A stretch of DNA of 64,000 bases from G963663615 sp963663615 (lineage in GTDB: Bacteria > Bacteroidota > Ignavibacteria > Ignavibacteriales > Melioribacteraceae): contig OY760517.1 of assembly GCA_963663615.1 (NCBI GenBank), positions 310,001 to 374,000 of the forward strand, given 5' to 3'. This document shows, piece after piece, positions 17,229 through 25,283 of this stretch. Under the pieces are notes generated by a model. It saw nothing but the letters and a program-made list of their open reading frames with translations. It did not search any database and was not told the origin of the DNA. Position 1 is the first letter of the stretch. Each line of letters begins with the position of its first letter. The translations under genes and the position numbers were made by a program.

Positions 17229-18415
17229 AATGCCCAAATAGTCTTATAAATAGCTGTAGTCAAATTATTATAAATCTCAATATCCCTCAATTTAAACATT
17301 AGTATATCTTTTTCTACGTAATTTCTTAGATACCCAATTATTTTCTTATTTGATGCAATTGCATATCCCGCTTCAATCAATGTTCCGGGATCAAAATTAT
17401 CTAATATACAAAATATTATATCTGAATCATCTAATCCGGCAATATCTTCATCAGCAATTTTTTTCTCACTACCAATTCCAACATCATGAAATGGTGAGAA
17501 TACTTTTAATCCAAGTTGTTGGAAAGCTGTTCTGACACTATCAACAAATACTAATTCACTTAACGAAAAAAATGGTGAGGCTAAATAAACTTGTTTATGC
17601 TCTAAATTTACTGGATTAAATTCTGTAAATTGTTCTGTAGGAAATTTTGTGACATCAATAAAAGCATTTCTATCACAAAATAATGCTGTTGTTTTTGAAG
17701 CATTTATTGCACATGTTTCCAAAGGTAACTCTTTTTTCATCCAGTAATATCCGAAACTTGTAGTAAAGATATCACCTGAACCAATTTTATGAATACTCTC
17801 CGTAATAAAGGATGGAATATTTATAATCTGTTCATCATAGAATAGTTTTGCCCCGTATGGACCATTTTTTATGATAAGTGCTTTCACACCTTGAACCTCA
17901 AAGAAATATTTTTTAATTTCTTTTAAGTCATCAGTATCTGACATAGTCTTAGCTTCAATAAAATTGAGAATATAAATCAATTCCTGAGCAACACCAAATT
18001 CTTTAAATCCAATTTTACTATTTGAGGTTTGAGGGTCATATACCACTTTCTGTGCTTTTATCTGATAATTACTTTCGAGCATGCCAAAACAGATTAAATT
18101 GTTTTCAACAATAGATATAGTGTCAGTATACATAATTTTAATACCACTTGGAAATATTTTCGGTTCATCTAATGCAAAATTATATTGAAAAGTTATAAGC
18201 ATTTCTGACGGTTTAAGCTTTAAATTTAATCCATTGTACACTTTGACATTCTCTAATAAAAAATCAGAAACTACTTTATTTCCACTGGTATAAAATTTTA
18301 CCTCGCAAGAATTTTCAAGTAAAAACTTAGTACCACGAAATCCTGACCCATAAATTTCTGAAGAAAGGTCATCAAAATTAATTTCCCTATAAGTTCCACC
18401 AGCAACACTTATCAT
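17225..18415 (-). CDS. PfkB-type kinase fused to nucleoside 2-deoxyribosyltransferase
   Basis: A 396-residue, two-domain protein. Residues 1 to about 265 look like a PfkB/ribokinase fold: GG and GSGFRGTKFLLEN near the N-terminus, ALIIKNGPYGAKLF (179-192), and the catalytic-base motif GSGD at 212-215 followed by a helix rich in Ala. Residues about 275-396 are a nucleoside 2-deoxyribosyltransferase domain: VYLASPFF, LDDSDIIFCILDNFDPGT and the nucleophile-type E348 in GTLIEAGYAIA. Together they suggest handling of a sugar-nucleobase bond. It lies between the small Gly-rich protein (2-base gap) and QueC-like gene (4-base overlap), so a three-gene operon is certain. Some PfkB substrate residues look weak, so that half may be structural. 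Confidence 0.78.
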   Translation of the reverse strand: MISVAGGTYREINFDDLSSEIYGSGFRGTKFLLENSCEVKFYTSGNKVVSDFLLENVKVYNGLNLKLKPSEMLITFQYNFALDEPKIFPSGIKIMYTDTISIVENNLICFGMLESNYQIKAQKVVYDPQTSNSKIGFKEFGVAQELIYILNFIEAKTMSDTDDLKEIKKYFFEVQGVKALIIKNGPYGAKLFYDEQIINIPSFITESIHKIGSGDIFTTSFGYYWMKKELPLETCAINASKTTALFCDRNAFIDVTKFPTEQFTEFNPVNLEHKQVYLASPFFSLSELVFVDSVRTAFQQLGLKVFSPFHDVGIGSEKKIADEDIAGLDDSDIIFCILDNFDPGTLIEAGYAIASNKKIIGYLRNYVEKDILMFKLRDIEIYNNLTTAIYKTIWAL

Positions 18416-18417
18416 GT

Positions 18418-18735
18418 CTATTTCTTCATAATATTTACTTTACAATTAGGGGTATGGACTAATGTGATTTTTGCCTCATATTTATGACCTGATTTTATAC
18501 ACTCAATTAGATCAGAAGTAAATTGATGGACAATTGTACCAAGTATTTCACCATTACCATCTAATACAATAATGATATCTCTTTTGTCTAATTCCAAGTC
18601 TAATAAATCGCCTTGCTGATGCTTTTGTAAAACATCTATATCAACAGAAGTTAGTGTTACCGTAAAATTACTCTTGGTACAATCAAATTTCTCTCTCCAC
18701 GTTGGAATATATCCACTATTCCCCGATCCACTCAT
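18418..18735 (-). CDS. Small Gly/Ser-N-terminal beta protein of the QueC operon
   Basis: A 105-residue protein starting MSGSGNSGYIPTWREKFDC, a flexible Gly-rich tail, followed by a compact beta-rich region with GDLLDLELDKRDIIIVLDGN and a C-terminal LIECIKSGHKYEAKITLV plus CKVNIM strand. ATG at 18735 follows GGAG by 6 bases. First gene of the operon with the PfkB-NDT fusion and the QueC-like ATPase. I do not know a named family, although the pattern (tail, Cys, GD-strand, LIECI, terminal CKV) looks conserved rather than random. Because QueC paralogues in defence modify a protein N-terminus, this tail is a possible acceptor; that is inference, and residue 2 is Ser rather than Gly. Confidence 0.7.
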   Translation of the reverse strand: MSGSGNSGYIPTWREKFDCTKSNFTVTLTSVDIDVLQKHQQGDLLDLELDKRDIIIVLDGNGEILGTIVHQFTSDLIECIKSGHKYEAKITLVHTPNCKVNIMKK

Positions 18736-18892
18736 TTTAACTCCATAATAGTTGAAAGTTATGAGATTTAACTAATCCAAATTTATGTCTCCACGATAAA
18801 AATCCGCCATAATCCCTACGAATATTTTATTGTTAAACTATTATTAATGATATTAAAAAGCAATAAAAAGTTTAAATATTCAGGAACGGGCA

Positions 18893-19021
18893 AAAAAAGG
18901 GCGGTAAAAGTTGCCGCCTCTACGAATTTCACCTCATCCTAAGTCCTTCTCCTACAAGGAGAAGGACTTTATGTCTGGTTAACAGACTTTTATAAAATCT
19001 ATGGTAGGTTACGGGCAGGGA
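18893..19021. repeat. Hairpin plus truncated MITE-like repeat, copy D
   Basis: Starts with a short hairpin GGCGGTAAAAGTTGCCGCC, also present at 20847-20865, then the left half of the palindromic element (ACCTCATCCTAAGTCCTTCT, then TCTGGTTAACAGACTTTTAT). The right half is missing and the sequence passes straight to TATGGTAGGTTACGGGCAGG. This is an internal or end deletion of the element. Confidence 0.7.
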
Positions 19022-19032
19022 TATTCAAAATT

Positions 19033-20076
19033 TTAAGTGAGTAATAAATCTTCCAAAAATCTATTCCTTATGAGTCTTTCTTTTTTATTGTTTACGGCTT
19101 CTTTAGCAGCTGTTGAATATTCTTGCGGTGTTGTTGTTTCAAAATCATGTAATTTGCTTTTGATGTTTGATATCCTTTGCAATTCAAGTTTATCAAGATT
19201 ATGGTAAATGAAAATAATAAGAGAGAAGAAGTTTGCTTTATTTAGCCAATAACTTGTTTTCTTAAATTTCAGTGATAAATAATAATTAGAAGCTTTGTTC
19301 AATTTGGGAACTATTGTGTCTTTAGATTCAAAATCATCTTTATAGTCGTCCAATATAGATTCTTTTATATTTCTATTCATGAACCCCATTTCAATAGTTC
19401 CTAATATATTCAACATAAACATTAGATGTACCTTACGGGAAATTTCATAAGGAGTAAAAATATTATTTTCAATTATTAGTTTGACAATTTTCGAATAATC
19501 CATAGATTTTGCCCATTTTCGGAAATCGGCAGTAATATTGAAATCAATATTTTTTGATTCAGTTAAATCAATTTCATCGCTCAAGAGTTTTGCTACTAGC
19601 ATAAATTCAGATGAGGCATATTCAGTTGCAAGTTTCTCAATCTTTGTTAGACTATAAAAAGTTCTATTGAGCCTTTGAAATATTTCAATAATCTTAGGAT
19701 CATCTTGTTCCATCTCTAATTCGATTATTGCAATTTCATATTTAAGGAAATTTTCTCTTTCATGTTTTGTTAGGTCGCTATAATATTTTTCATCAACAGA
19801 ATACTCATTGTCAATATATTCTAATATTGAATTCATCCTTTGCTGACCATCAACAACAACAGATGTTGTTGTCAATTCCTCAGCATTTAACTCTCCTTTT
19901 GCGAGAAATATTTGTGGGAAGGGGTATCCTAGCAGAATTGTTTTAATAAAATCACTTTTATGAATTGTTCGCCAAACTAAATTTCTTTGAAATGGAGGGG
20001 ACAAGATTAACTTGTTGCGTTTAATGTCACTTATTAAATCAATTAACTGTCTAGATCTAACACTATATTTGATCAT
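19033..20076 (-). CDS. DUF262 domain protein (GmrS/ParB-like nuclease fold)
   Basis: A 347-residue protein from the ATG at 20076 (MIKYSVRSRQLIDLISDI); a longer reading adds 19 residues within the upstream gene. DUF262 hallmarks are LSPPFQRNLVW (about 24-35) and VVVDGQQRMNSILEYI (about 80), the DGQQR loop being the nucleotide-dependent catalytic or binding motif of the ParB-like fold. No DUF1524 HNH nuclease domain follows, so it is not a full GmrSD enzyme. It overlaps the upstream nucleotidyltransferase gene by 14 bases, which argues for translational coupling and joint function. DUF262 proteins are common in phage defence; that role here is inferred. Confidence 0.85.
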   Translation of the reverse strand: MIKYSVRSRQLIDLISDIKRNKLILSPPFQRNLVWRTIHKSDFIKTILLGYPFPQIFLAKGELNAEELTTTSVVVDGQQRMNSILEYIDNEYSVDEKYYSDLTKHERENFLKYEIAIIELEMEQDDPKIIEIFQRLNRTFYSLTKIEKLATEYASSEFMLVAKLLSDEIDLTESKNIDFNITADFRKWAKSMDYSKIVKLIIENNIFTPYEISRKVHLMFMLNILGTIEMGFMNRNIKESILDDYKDDFESKDTIVPKLNKASNYYLSLKFKKTSYWLNKANFFSLIIFIYHNLDKLELQRISNIKSKLHDFETTTPQEYSTAAKEAVNNKKERLIRNRFLEDLLLT

Positions 20077-20650
20077 TTTTAGCCTTATATTTGTCAATAT
20101 TATCAGATTGTTTAAACTCGAAGAATTTTTCACTTAAATAAATACAGGCATTGATATTTGAAAAAAGATCGATGTATTGTTTTGATAATTTATTGAAGAA
20201 TTGAAACCATTTTCTTCTATCTTTACTTGATGGCATTAAATCAGGTCTAAAGATACCTTTCGTAATATAATTTTTGTAAGAACTAAAATTACTATCTCCA
20301 TCTTGTGTTCTTCTAAAGCTACTTAAATCTTTAAATCCTTTCGTTAATTTTAGTACAATTTCATTGTATTGAGTAAATAAGTCTTTGTCAATTATGGCAA
20401 TATCCAAATCAGACGTTCCAGCTTTAAAAGGATGACTCTTGCAATAACTGAAACCTGTTTTACTTGAACCAGCAACGTTGACAGATAAAAAAGGGATTTG
20501 GAAGTGTTCACTGACAGCATTTAGTATTTCAAATTCAACCTCTTCTTTTTTTATAAACGCATAGGTTGGAAATGCTAAATAGATTTTTCTTGAAATTAGA
20601 TCTAAGTTTTGCCTCTTTTCTATACCAATTTTTATTCCAGCATTATACAT
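20063..20650 (-). CDS. Nucleotidyltransferase-fold protein paired with DUF262
   Basis: A 195-residue protein with a pol-beta-type nucleotidyltransferase signature: GSSKTGFSYC at 61-70 and SDLDIAIID with metal-binding candidates D81 and D83. The insert between GS and the aspartates (KSHPFKAGT) is typical of remote NTase families. The C-terminal half is basic and helical. It precedes and overlaps the DUF262 gene, so the two form a bicistronic unit. Possible activities are nucleotidylation of a protein or tRNA, or nucleotide signalling. Start ATG at 20650; no strong Shine-Dalgarno is visible. Confidence 0.72.
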   Translation of the reverse strand: MYNAGIKIGIEKRQNLDLISRKIYLAFPTYAFIKKEEVEFEILNAVSEHFQIPFLSVNVAGSSKTGFSYCKSHPFKAGTSDLDIAIIDKDLFTQYNEIVLKLTKGFKDLSSFRRTQDGDSNFSSYKNYITKGIFRPDLMPSSKDRRKWFQFFNKLSKQYIDLFSNINACIYLSEKFFEFKQSDNIDKYKAKNDQI

Positions 20651-20840
20651 AGTTAAGTTCTTTTATTTTTTGAGGTTATACACAATGAAAGCAATTATTC
20701 TACCCTATTATTCAAAAGTAAAATAAATATTTAGAAAATGCAAGAAATTCCCTTTTGTCTCAATTGAAACATTTTAATATCTGCTCTGTTTGGAAATTAT
20801 TTTATTTCTTATGAAATAATCCTTGATATTCACTATCAAA

Positions 20841-20931
20841 AAAAAAGGCGGTAGAAGTTGCCGCCTCTATGAAATTTAATGCCCCTTCGCCTTGTAGGAG
20901 AGAAGGGTATGGGATGAGAGGTCTAAAACTT
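20841..20931. repeat. Hairpin plus half palindromic repeat, copy E
   Basis: Contains the hairpin GGCGGTAGAAGTTGCCGCC and then only the right arm of the MITE-like element (CGCCTTGTAGGAGAGAAGG, ATGGGATGAGAGGT). It touches the stop codon of the dehydrogenase gene at 20930, marking the right border of the accessory region. Confidence 0.65.
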
Positions 20932-21871
20932 ACTTATTAACACAATTTAATACTTCACCGGTTTTGGTGTAGGAGTCAACAATTTTAACTACTTCTTCGG
21001 CAACGGCAAGTTGTGCCTGGTTTGTTGATGCACCTATGTGGTGAGTAATATATATGTTTTTGCAAGCGGCAAGTTTTGTACTTACTTCGCCTGTTTTGCC
21101 TTCCGGCTCATCGGCAAATACGTCAAGGGCAGCACGGATGCCTTTTTCTTCGGCGGCTTTAAGTAGCGAGTCTTCGTTAACTACTTCGGCTCTTGAAGTG
21201 TTAATAAGGAATGCACCTTTTTTCATCATACCGAAAAACTCATCGTTAATCATACCTTTGGTAGCCGGAGTGGCTGGCAGGTGCAGACTAACAACATCGG
21301 CTTTTGGCAATACTTCGGCAAGGTCTTCAAACTGGATAATGTTAGGGTCGTTAATTTCAACAATATCGCGTCCGTAAACAGTCATACCGAAAGCGGCGGC
21401 ACGTTTGGCTACTTCGCGACCAATATTACCAACGCCAATAATGGCAAGAGTTTTACCGTACAGACCTTCGGCTTTTGAATATTCGGCTTTATTCCAAACA
21501 CCGTTTCTAAGATCGGCAACGTTATCGCTAATTTTTCTATCAAGGTTTACCATGTGACCAATTGCAAGTTCGGCAACAGCAATCGAGTTTTTACCCGGAG
21601 TGTTACAAACATGTACACCCTTTGCGGTAGCAGCTTCAACGTTGATGTTGTTATAACCGGCACCGGCACGTATAACAAGTTTAAGATCGGTTGAAGCGTT
21701 AATAGCATCGGCGTTAACTTTTGTTGAGCGAACCACAACAGCGTTAAAGTCGGAAATATTAGCTGCTATATCAGCTTCGCCCCATTTAGGTTCCCATGTT
21801 ACATCATTACCTTTTTCTTTCAGCTCATTTACATAAGCTTCAGGTAGTTTGTCGGCAACAAGAATTTTCAT
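20930..21871 (-). CDS. serA: D-3-phosphoglycerate dehydrogenase-like 2-hydroxyacid dehydrogenase
   Basis: A 313-residue NAD-dependent D-isomer-specific dehydrogenase. The Rossmann motif is LAIIGVGNIGREVAKRAAAF (about 145-164), with substrate Arg in NTSRAEVVNE and the catalytic His in ITHHIGASTNQAQ near residue 283. It lacks the C-terminal ACT or ASB regulatory domains, as in the short SerA type, which would oxidise 3-phosphoglycerate in serine synthesis. Glycerate or other hydroxyacid dehydrogenase activity is an alternative. Last gene of the apparent add, unknown, hutU, serA operon (40 bases after hutU). Confidence 0.85.
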   Translation of the reverse strand: MKILVADKLPEAYVNELKEKGNDVTWEPKWGEADIAANISDFNAVVVRSTKVNADAINASTDLKLVIRAGAGYNNINVEAATAKGVHVCNTPGKNSIAVAELAIGHMVNLDRKISDNVADLRNGVWNKAEYSKAEGLYGKTLAIIGVGNIGREVAKRAAAFGMTVYGRDIVEINDPNIIQFEDLAEVLPKADVVSLHLPATPATKGMINDEFFGMMKKGAFLINTSRAEVVNEDSLLKAAEEKGIRAALDVFADEPEGKTGEVSTKLAACKNIYITHHIGASTNQAQLAVAEEVVKIVDSYTKTGEVLNCVNK

Positions 21872-21910
21872 TTTTACTCCATTAAATTTTAATATCGATG
21901 TTATAAAAAA

Positions 21911-23566
21911 TTATTTCAGCATAGGAATTTTTACGCCATGCTTGCGTGCATTTTCTTCTGCACGTTCGTAACCTGCATCGGCGTGACGAACAATACCCAT
22001 TCCCGGATCGTAAGTAAGAACGCGTTCAAGTCGGGCTTCGGCTTCTTTGGTACCATCGGCAACAACAACCATTCCTGCATGAAGTGATTTACCAATACCT
22101 ACACCACCACCGTGATGGACAGATACCCAGCTTGCTCCGCCTGCAACATTAAGCATTGCGTTAAGGATAGGCCAGTCGGCAATAGCATCACTGCCATCTT
22201 TCATAGCTTCGGTTTCGCGGTTAGGCGAAGCCACCGAACCACAATCAAGGTGATCGCGACCAATAACAATTGGTGCTGATACCTTTCCGCTTGCTACCAG
22301 ATCGTTGAATATTTTACCCATTTTGGCACGTGCACCGTAACCAAGCCAGCATATTCGGGATGGCAGACCCTGAAAATGTACTTTTTCGCGAGCAAGTTTA
22401 ATCCAGCGAACGAGTGCTTCATCTTCGGGGAAAGCTTCAAGTATAGCCTGATCGGTAGCGTAAATATCTTCCGGTTTACCGGAAAGTGCAACCCAACGGA
22501 AAGGACCCTTGCCATCGCAGAAAAGCGGACGAATATAAAGCGGAACGAATCCCTTAAAGTCGAACGCATTTGTTACGCCGTTTTCTTTGGCTTCACCACG
22601 AATGTTATTACCGTAATCGAAAGTAATAGCACCGCGTTTCTGCATTTCGAGCATTGCTTTTACATGTTCAACAATGGTATTGCGGGAAAGTGACATATAC
22701 TTGTTCGGGTTGGCTTTACGCAGTTCAAGTGCTTCCTCGAACGACATACCCATCGGTACATAACCGTTAAGCACGTCATGAGCTGAAGTCTGGTCGGTAA
22801 GTACATCGGGAATAACATTACGTTCAAGCATTTGCGGAAGTATTTCACCGCAATTACCTACAAGTCCTACCGACAATGCTTTTTTCTCTTCTTTTGCCTT
22901 AAGTACAAGATCGAGAGCTTCATCAAGATCATAAGAAATAACATCGATATATCCGGTGTCCAAACGTTTTTGGATACGGGATTTATCCACATCAATGCCT
23001 AGAAAAGCTGCACCGTTCATTGTAGCAGCAAGAGGTTGAGCACCACCCATACCACCTATTCCGCCAGTAAGGAGGAATTTGCCGGCAAGTGTACCGCCAA
23101 AATGCTGATTGGCACATTCGGCAAAAGTTTCGTAGGTACCTTGTAAAATACCTTGCGTACCAATGTAAATCCATGAACCGGCAGTCATTTGTCCGTACAT
23201 GGTTAAACCAAGTTCTTCAAGACGGCGAAACTCGTCCCAGTTAGCCCAGTCGTGTACAAGGTTCGAGTTGGCAATCATAACACGGGGTGCATCCTTGTGT
23301 GTTCTGAAGATACCAACCGGTTTACCCGACTGCACAAGAAGAGTTTCATCGTCTTCAAGAGTTTTGAGTGAACTTACAATAGCTTCGTAAGCTTCCCAGT
23401 TTCGGGCGGCTTTACCTTTACCGCCATATACAATAAGCTCATCAGGAGCTTCTGCAACTTCAGGATCAAGATTGTTCATCAACATCCTTAAAGCTGCTTC
23501 CTGAATCCAGCCTTTTGTATTAAGTTCGGTGCCCCTTGGGGCAGTTATTACTTTTTTTCCATTCAT
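21911..23566 (-). CDS. hutU: Urocanate hydratase
   Basis: Second enzyme of histidine degradation, converting urocanate to imidazolonepropionate with tightly bound NAD+ in the cytoplasm. The start MNGKKVITAPRGTELNTKGW at 23566 gives 551 residues, the normal family length; an upstream TTG reading adds nine unlikely residues. Family motifs include GGKGKAARNW, TGGIGGMGGAQPLAATMNGA, VGNCGEILPQMLERN and the catalytic region GRDHLDCGSVASPNRET. No hutH, hutI or formiminoglutamate gene lies in the window. Flanking genes act on serine and adenosine, so the grouping is metabolic but not a single pathway. Confidence 0.97.
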   Translation of the reverse strand: MNGKKVITAPRGTELNTKGWIQEAALRMLMNNLDPEVAEAPDELIVYGGKGKAARNWEAYEAIVSSLKTLEDDETLLVQSGKPVGIFRTHKDAPRVMIANSNLVHDWANWDEFRRLEELGLTMYGQMTAGSWIYIGTQGILQGTYETFAECANQHFGGTLAGKFLLTGGIGGMGGAQPLAATMNGAAFLGIDVDKSRIQKRLDTGYIDVISYDLDEALDLVLKAKEEKKALSVGLVGNCGEILPQMLERNVIPDVLTDQTSAHDVLNGYVPMGMSFEEALELRKANPNKYMSLSRNTIVEHVKAMLEMQKRGAITFDYGNNIRGEAKENGVTNAFDFKGFVPLYIRPLFCDGKGPFRWVALSGKPEDIYATDQAILEAFPEDEALVRWIKLAREKVHFQGLPSRICWLGYGARAKMGKIFNDLVASGKVSAPIVIGRDHLDCGSVASPNRETEAMKDGSDAIADWPILNAMLNVAGGASWVSVHHGGGVGIGKSLHAGMVVVADGTKEAEARLERVLTYDPGMGIVRHADAGYERAEENARKHGVKIPMLK

Positions 23567-23570
23567 AATA

Positions 23571-23909
23571 CTAATCACTAAAATGGTTTTCAATTAGTAA
23601 TTTATATTGGTTCATAGCCGATTTGATAAACCAACGTTTAAAGAAACCGGCAGATTTAAGCTGTTCTTCGTAACCCTGTACATTTGCCTTAAGGTTGTGT
23701 ACAAGTCTTGTTTTTTCATCTTTTGTAAACTTTATTTCTTCGGCACTGCTATCAAGCTTTTCAATAATAGAGTTAAACGCACGGGCTTCGCCAACGTAAC
23801 GGTCATCGCTCGCCATCTGGTTAAGTGCCTGATTGCAAAATGTTTTAAGTATTCTTTTTTCGTTTTTATCGAAAGTAAAAGTATAGTTTTTGAATAGTTT
23901 CTTTTTCAT
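23571..23909 (-). CDS. Conserved-looking small protein of unknown function
   Basis: A 112-residue, charged, probably all-helical soluble protein starting MKKKLFKNYTFTFDKNEKRI. No Cys-rich or catalytic motif. It sits 7 bases after the deaminase gene and 4 bases before hutU, so it is almost certainly translated in this operon. Function unknown. Confidence 0.7.
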   Translation of the reverse strand: MKKKLFKNYTFTFDKNEKRILKTFCNQALNQMASDDRYVGEARAFNSIIEKLDSSAEEIKFTKDEKTRLVHNLKANVQGYEEQLKSAGFFKRWFIKSAMNQYKLLIENHFSD

Positions 23910-23916
23910 TTAATAT

Positions 23917-25005
23917 TTATGCTTTTAGTGATAACAATTTTTTTCGCATTTCTTCAAAGCCCGGTTTAATTACGTTGTATATATAATCTAACCTTTCCTT
24001 ATGGGGCAGAAATGATGACTTCATAGCGTTCAGATTTAACTTTTCAATATCATCCAGGTTAATGCCAAACAGTTCGCTTGCAACAAGGTACTCATTGGTA
24101 AGTGTAGTATTGCTCATCAGTCTGTCATCTGTATTAAGGAATACTCTGAATTTTTCCTTAAACAACCCTGGGAACGGATGATTTTTAAGGTCTTCAACTG
24201 CACCTGTATGCAAGTTACTTAACAGGCATATTTCAAGAGGCAGTCTTTTATCGAGTACATATTGAGCCAATGTACCAAGTGCAACAATATTGCCGTCCTT
24301 GTCGAAAACAATATCTTCGCTAAGGCGTGTTGCGTGACCAATACGGTGTGCACCACAATACTGAATAGCTTGCCAAATTGATTCCTGTCCGAAAGCTTCA
24401 CCGGCATGAATGGTAATATTGAAGTTTGCACGCTGTATATAATAAAAAGCGTCAAGATGCTCTTTAGGCGGATAACCACCTTCTTCGCCGGCAAGATCAA
24501 ATCCAACCACACCCTGATTACGATAATTTATTGCGAGTTCGGCAATTTCCAGTGTATTTTTCATGTTTCTCATACCGCAAAGTATAAGTCCGTAGCCAAC
24601 GCCATATTTTTCCTTGCCACGTTCCAGACCAGCAAGCACTGCGTTAATAACGTCGTCATAATATAAACCGCCCTGAGTGTGAAAAACAGGAGCAAAACGT
24701 GTTTCGATGTAACAAACGCCATCGTTATACATATCTTCAATAGTTTCGAAAGCTACACGCTCAAGAGCTTCCTTTGTTTGCATAAGGGCAATGGTATGTT
24801 CAAATCCTCTCAGGAACTCGGGAAGGTTACCCTTGTTAGCTCCTTCAAAAAACCACGCAGAAAGTTCTTTTGGATCGGTAGTAGGCAGTTTGTTGTAATT
24901 ATATTGTTTGGCTAAGTCAATAACAGTTTCAGGTCTTAAACCACCATCCAGGTGATCGTGCAAAAGTACTTTTGGAACGCTTCGAACAATTTCTTCTATT
25001 TTCAA
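23917..25005 (-). CDS. add: Adenosine deaminase family protein
   Basis: Zinc amidohydrolase of about 362 residues. Motifs: HDHLDGG (metal ligands near the N-terminus), FDLAGEEGGYP, ITIHAGEAFGQESI (zinc His plus catalytic Glu region), HRIGHATRL and LNTDDRLMSNTTLTNEY (zinc Asp and the second Asp). Deaminates adenosine or deoxyadenosine to inosine; adenine or other purine specificity cannot be excluded. I prefer the TTG start at 25005 because GAGG lies six to seven bases upstream; a TTG at 25017 would add four residues. First gene of a four-gene operon with hutU and serA. Confidence 0.93.
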   Translation of the reverse strand: MKIEEIVRSVPKVLLHDHLDGGLRPETVIDLAKQYNYNKLPTTDPKELSAWFFEGANKGNLPEFLRGFEHTIALMQTKEALERVAFETIEDMYNDGVCYIETRFAPVFHTQGGLYYDDVINAVLAGLERGKEKYGVGYGLILCGMRNMKNTLEIAELAINYRNQGVVGFDLAGEEGGYPPKEHLDAFYYIQRANFNITIHAGEAFGQESIWQAIQYCGAHRIGHATRLSEDIVFDKDGNIVALGTLAQYVLDKRLPLEICLLSNLHTGAVEDLKNHPFPGLFKEKFRVFLNTDDRLMSNTTLTNEYLVASELFGINLDDIEKLNLNAMKSSFLPHKERLDYIYNVIKPGFEEMRKKLLSLKA

Positions 25006-25283
25006 AGTAAACCTCAAAATTTATTCAAAAAATATTCTTTTTAGTACGTAAAATCAAACAAGGTACATCTAAATATAGTGTAAAAGTCAGATTTTAAATT
25101 AAGATAATTTTTTATGGTCTTTAAAAGTCAAAAAATTTTAATAAATTTAAGGGTTATTTTAAAATCTTCAATCATCGGCTCAAATAAAGATTAGTGGATT
25201 GTGATATCCTTGACATAGCAAAAACAAAAGATTATTTTTCGGAATAGATAAACAAACTAAAACTATTTTAATTGGGAGATTAA

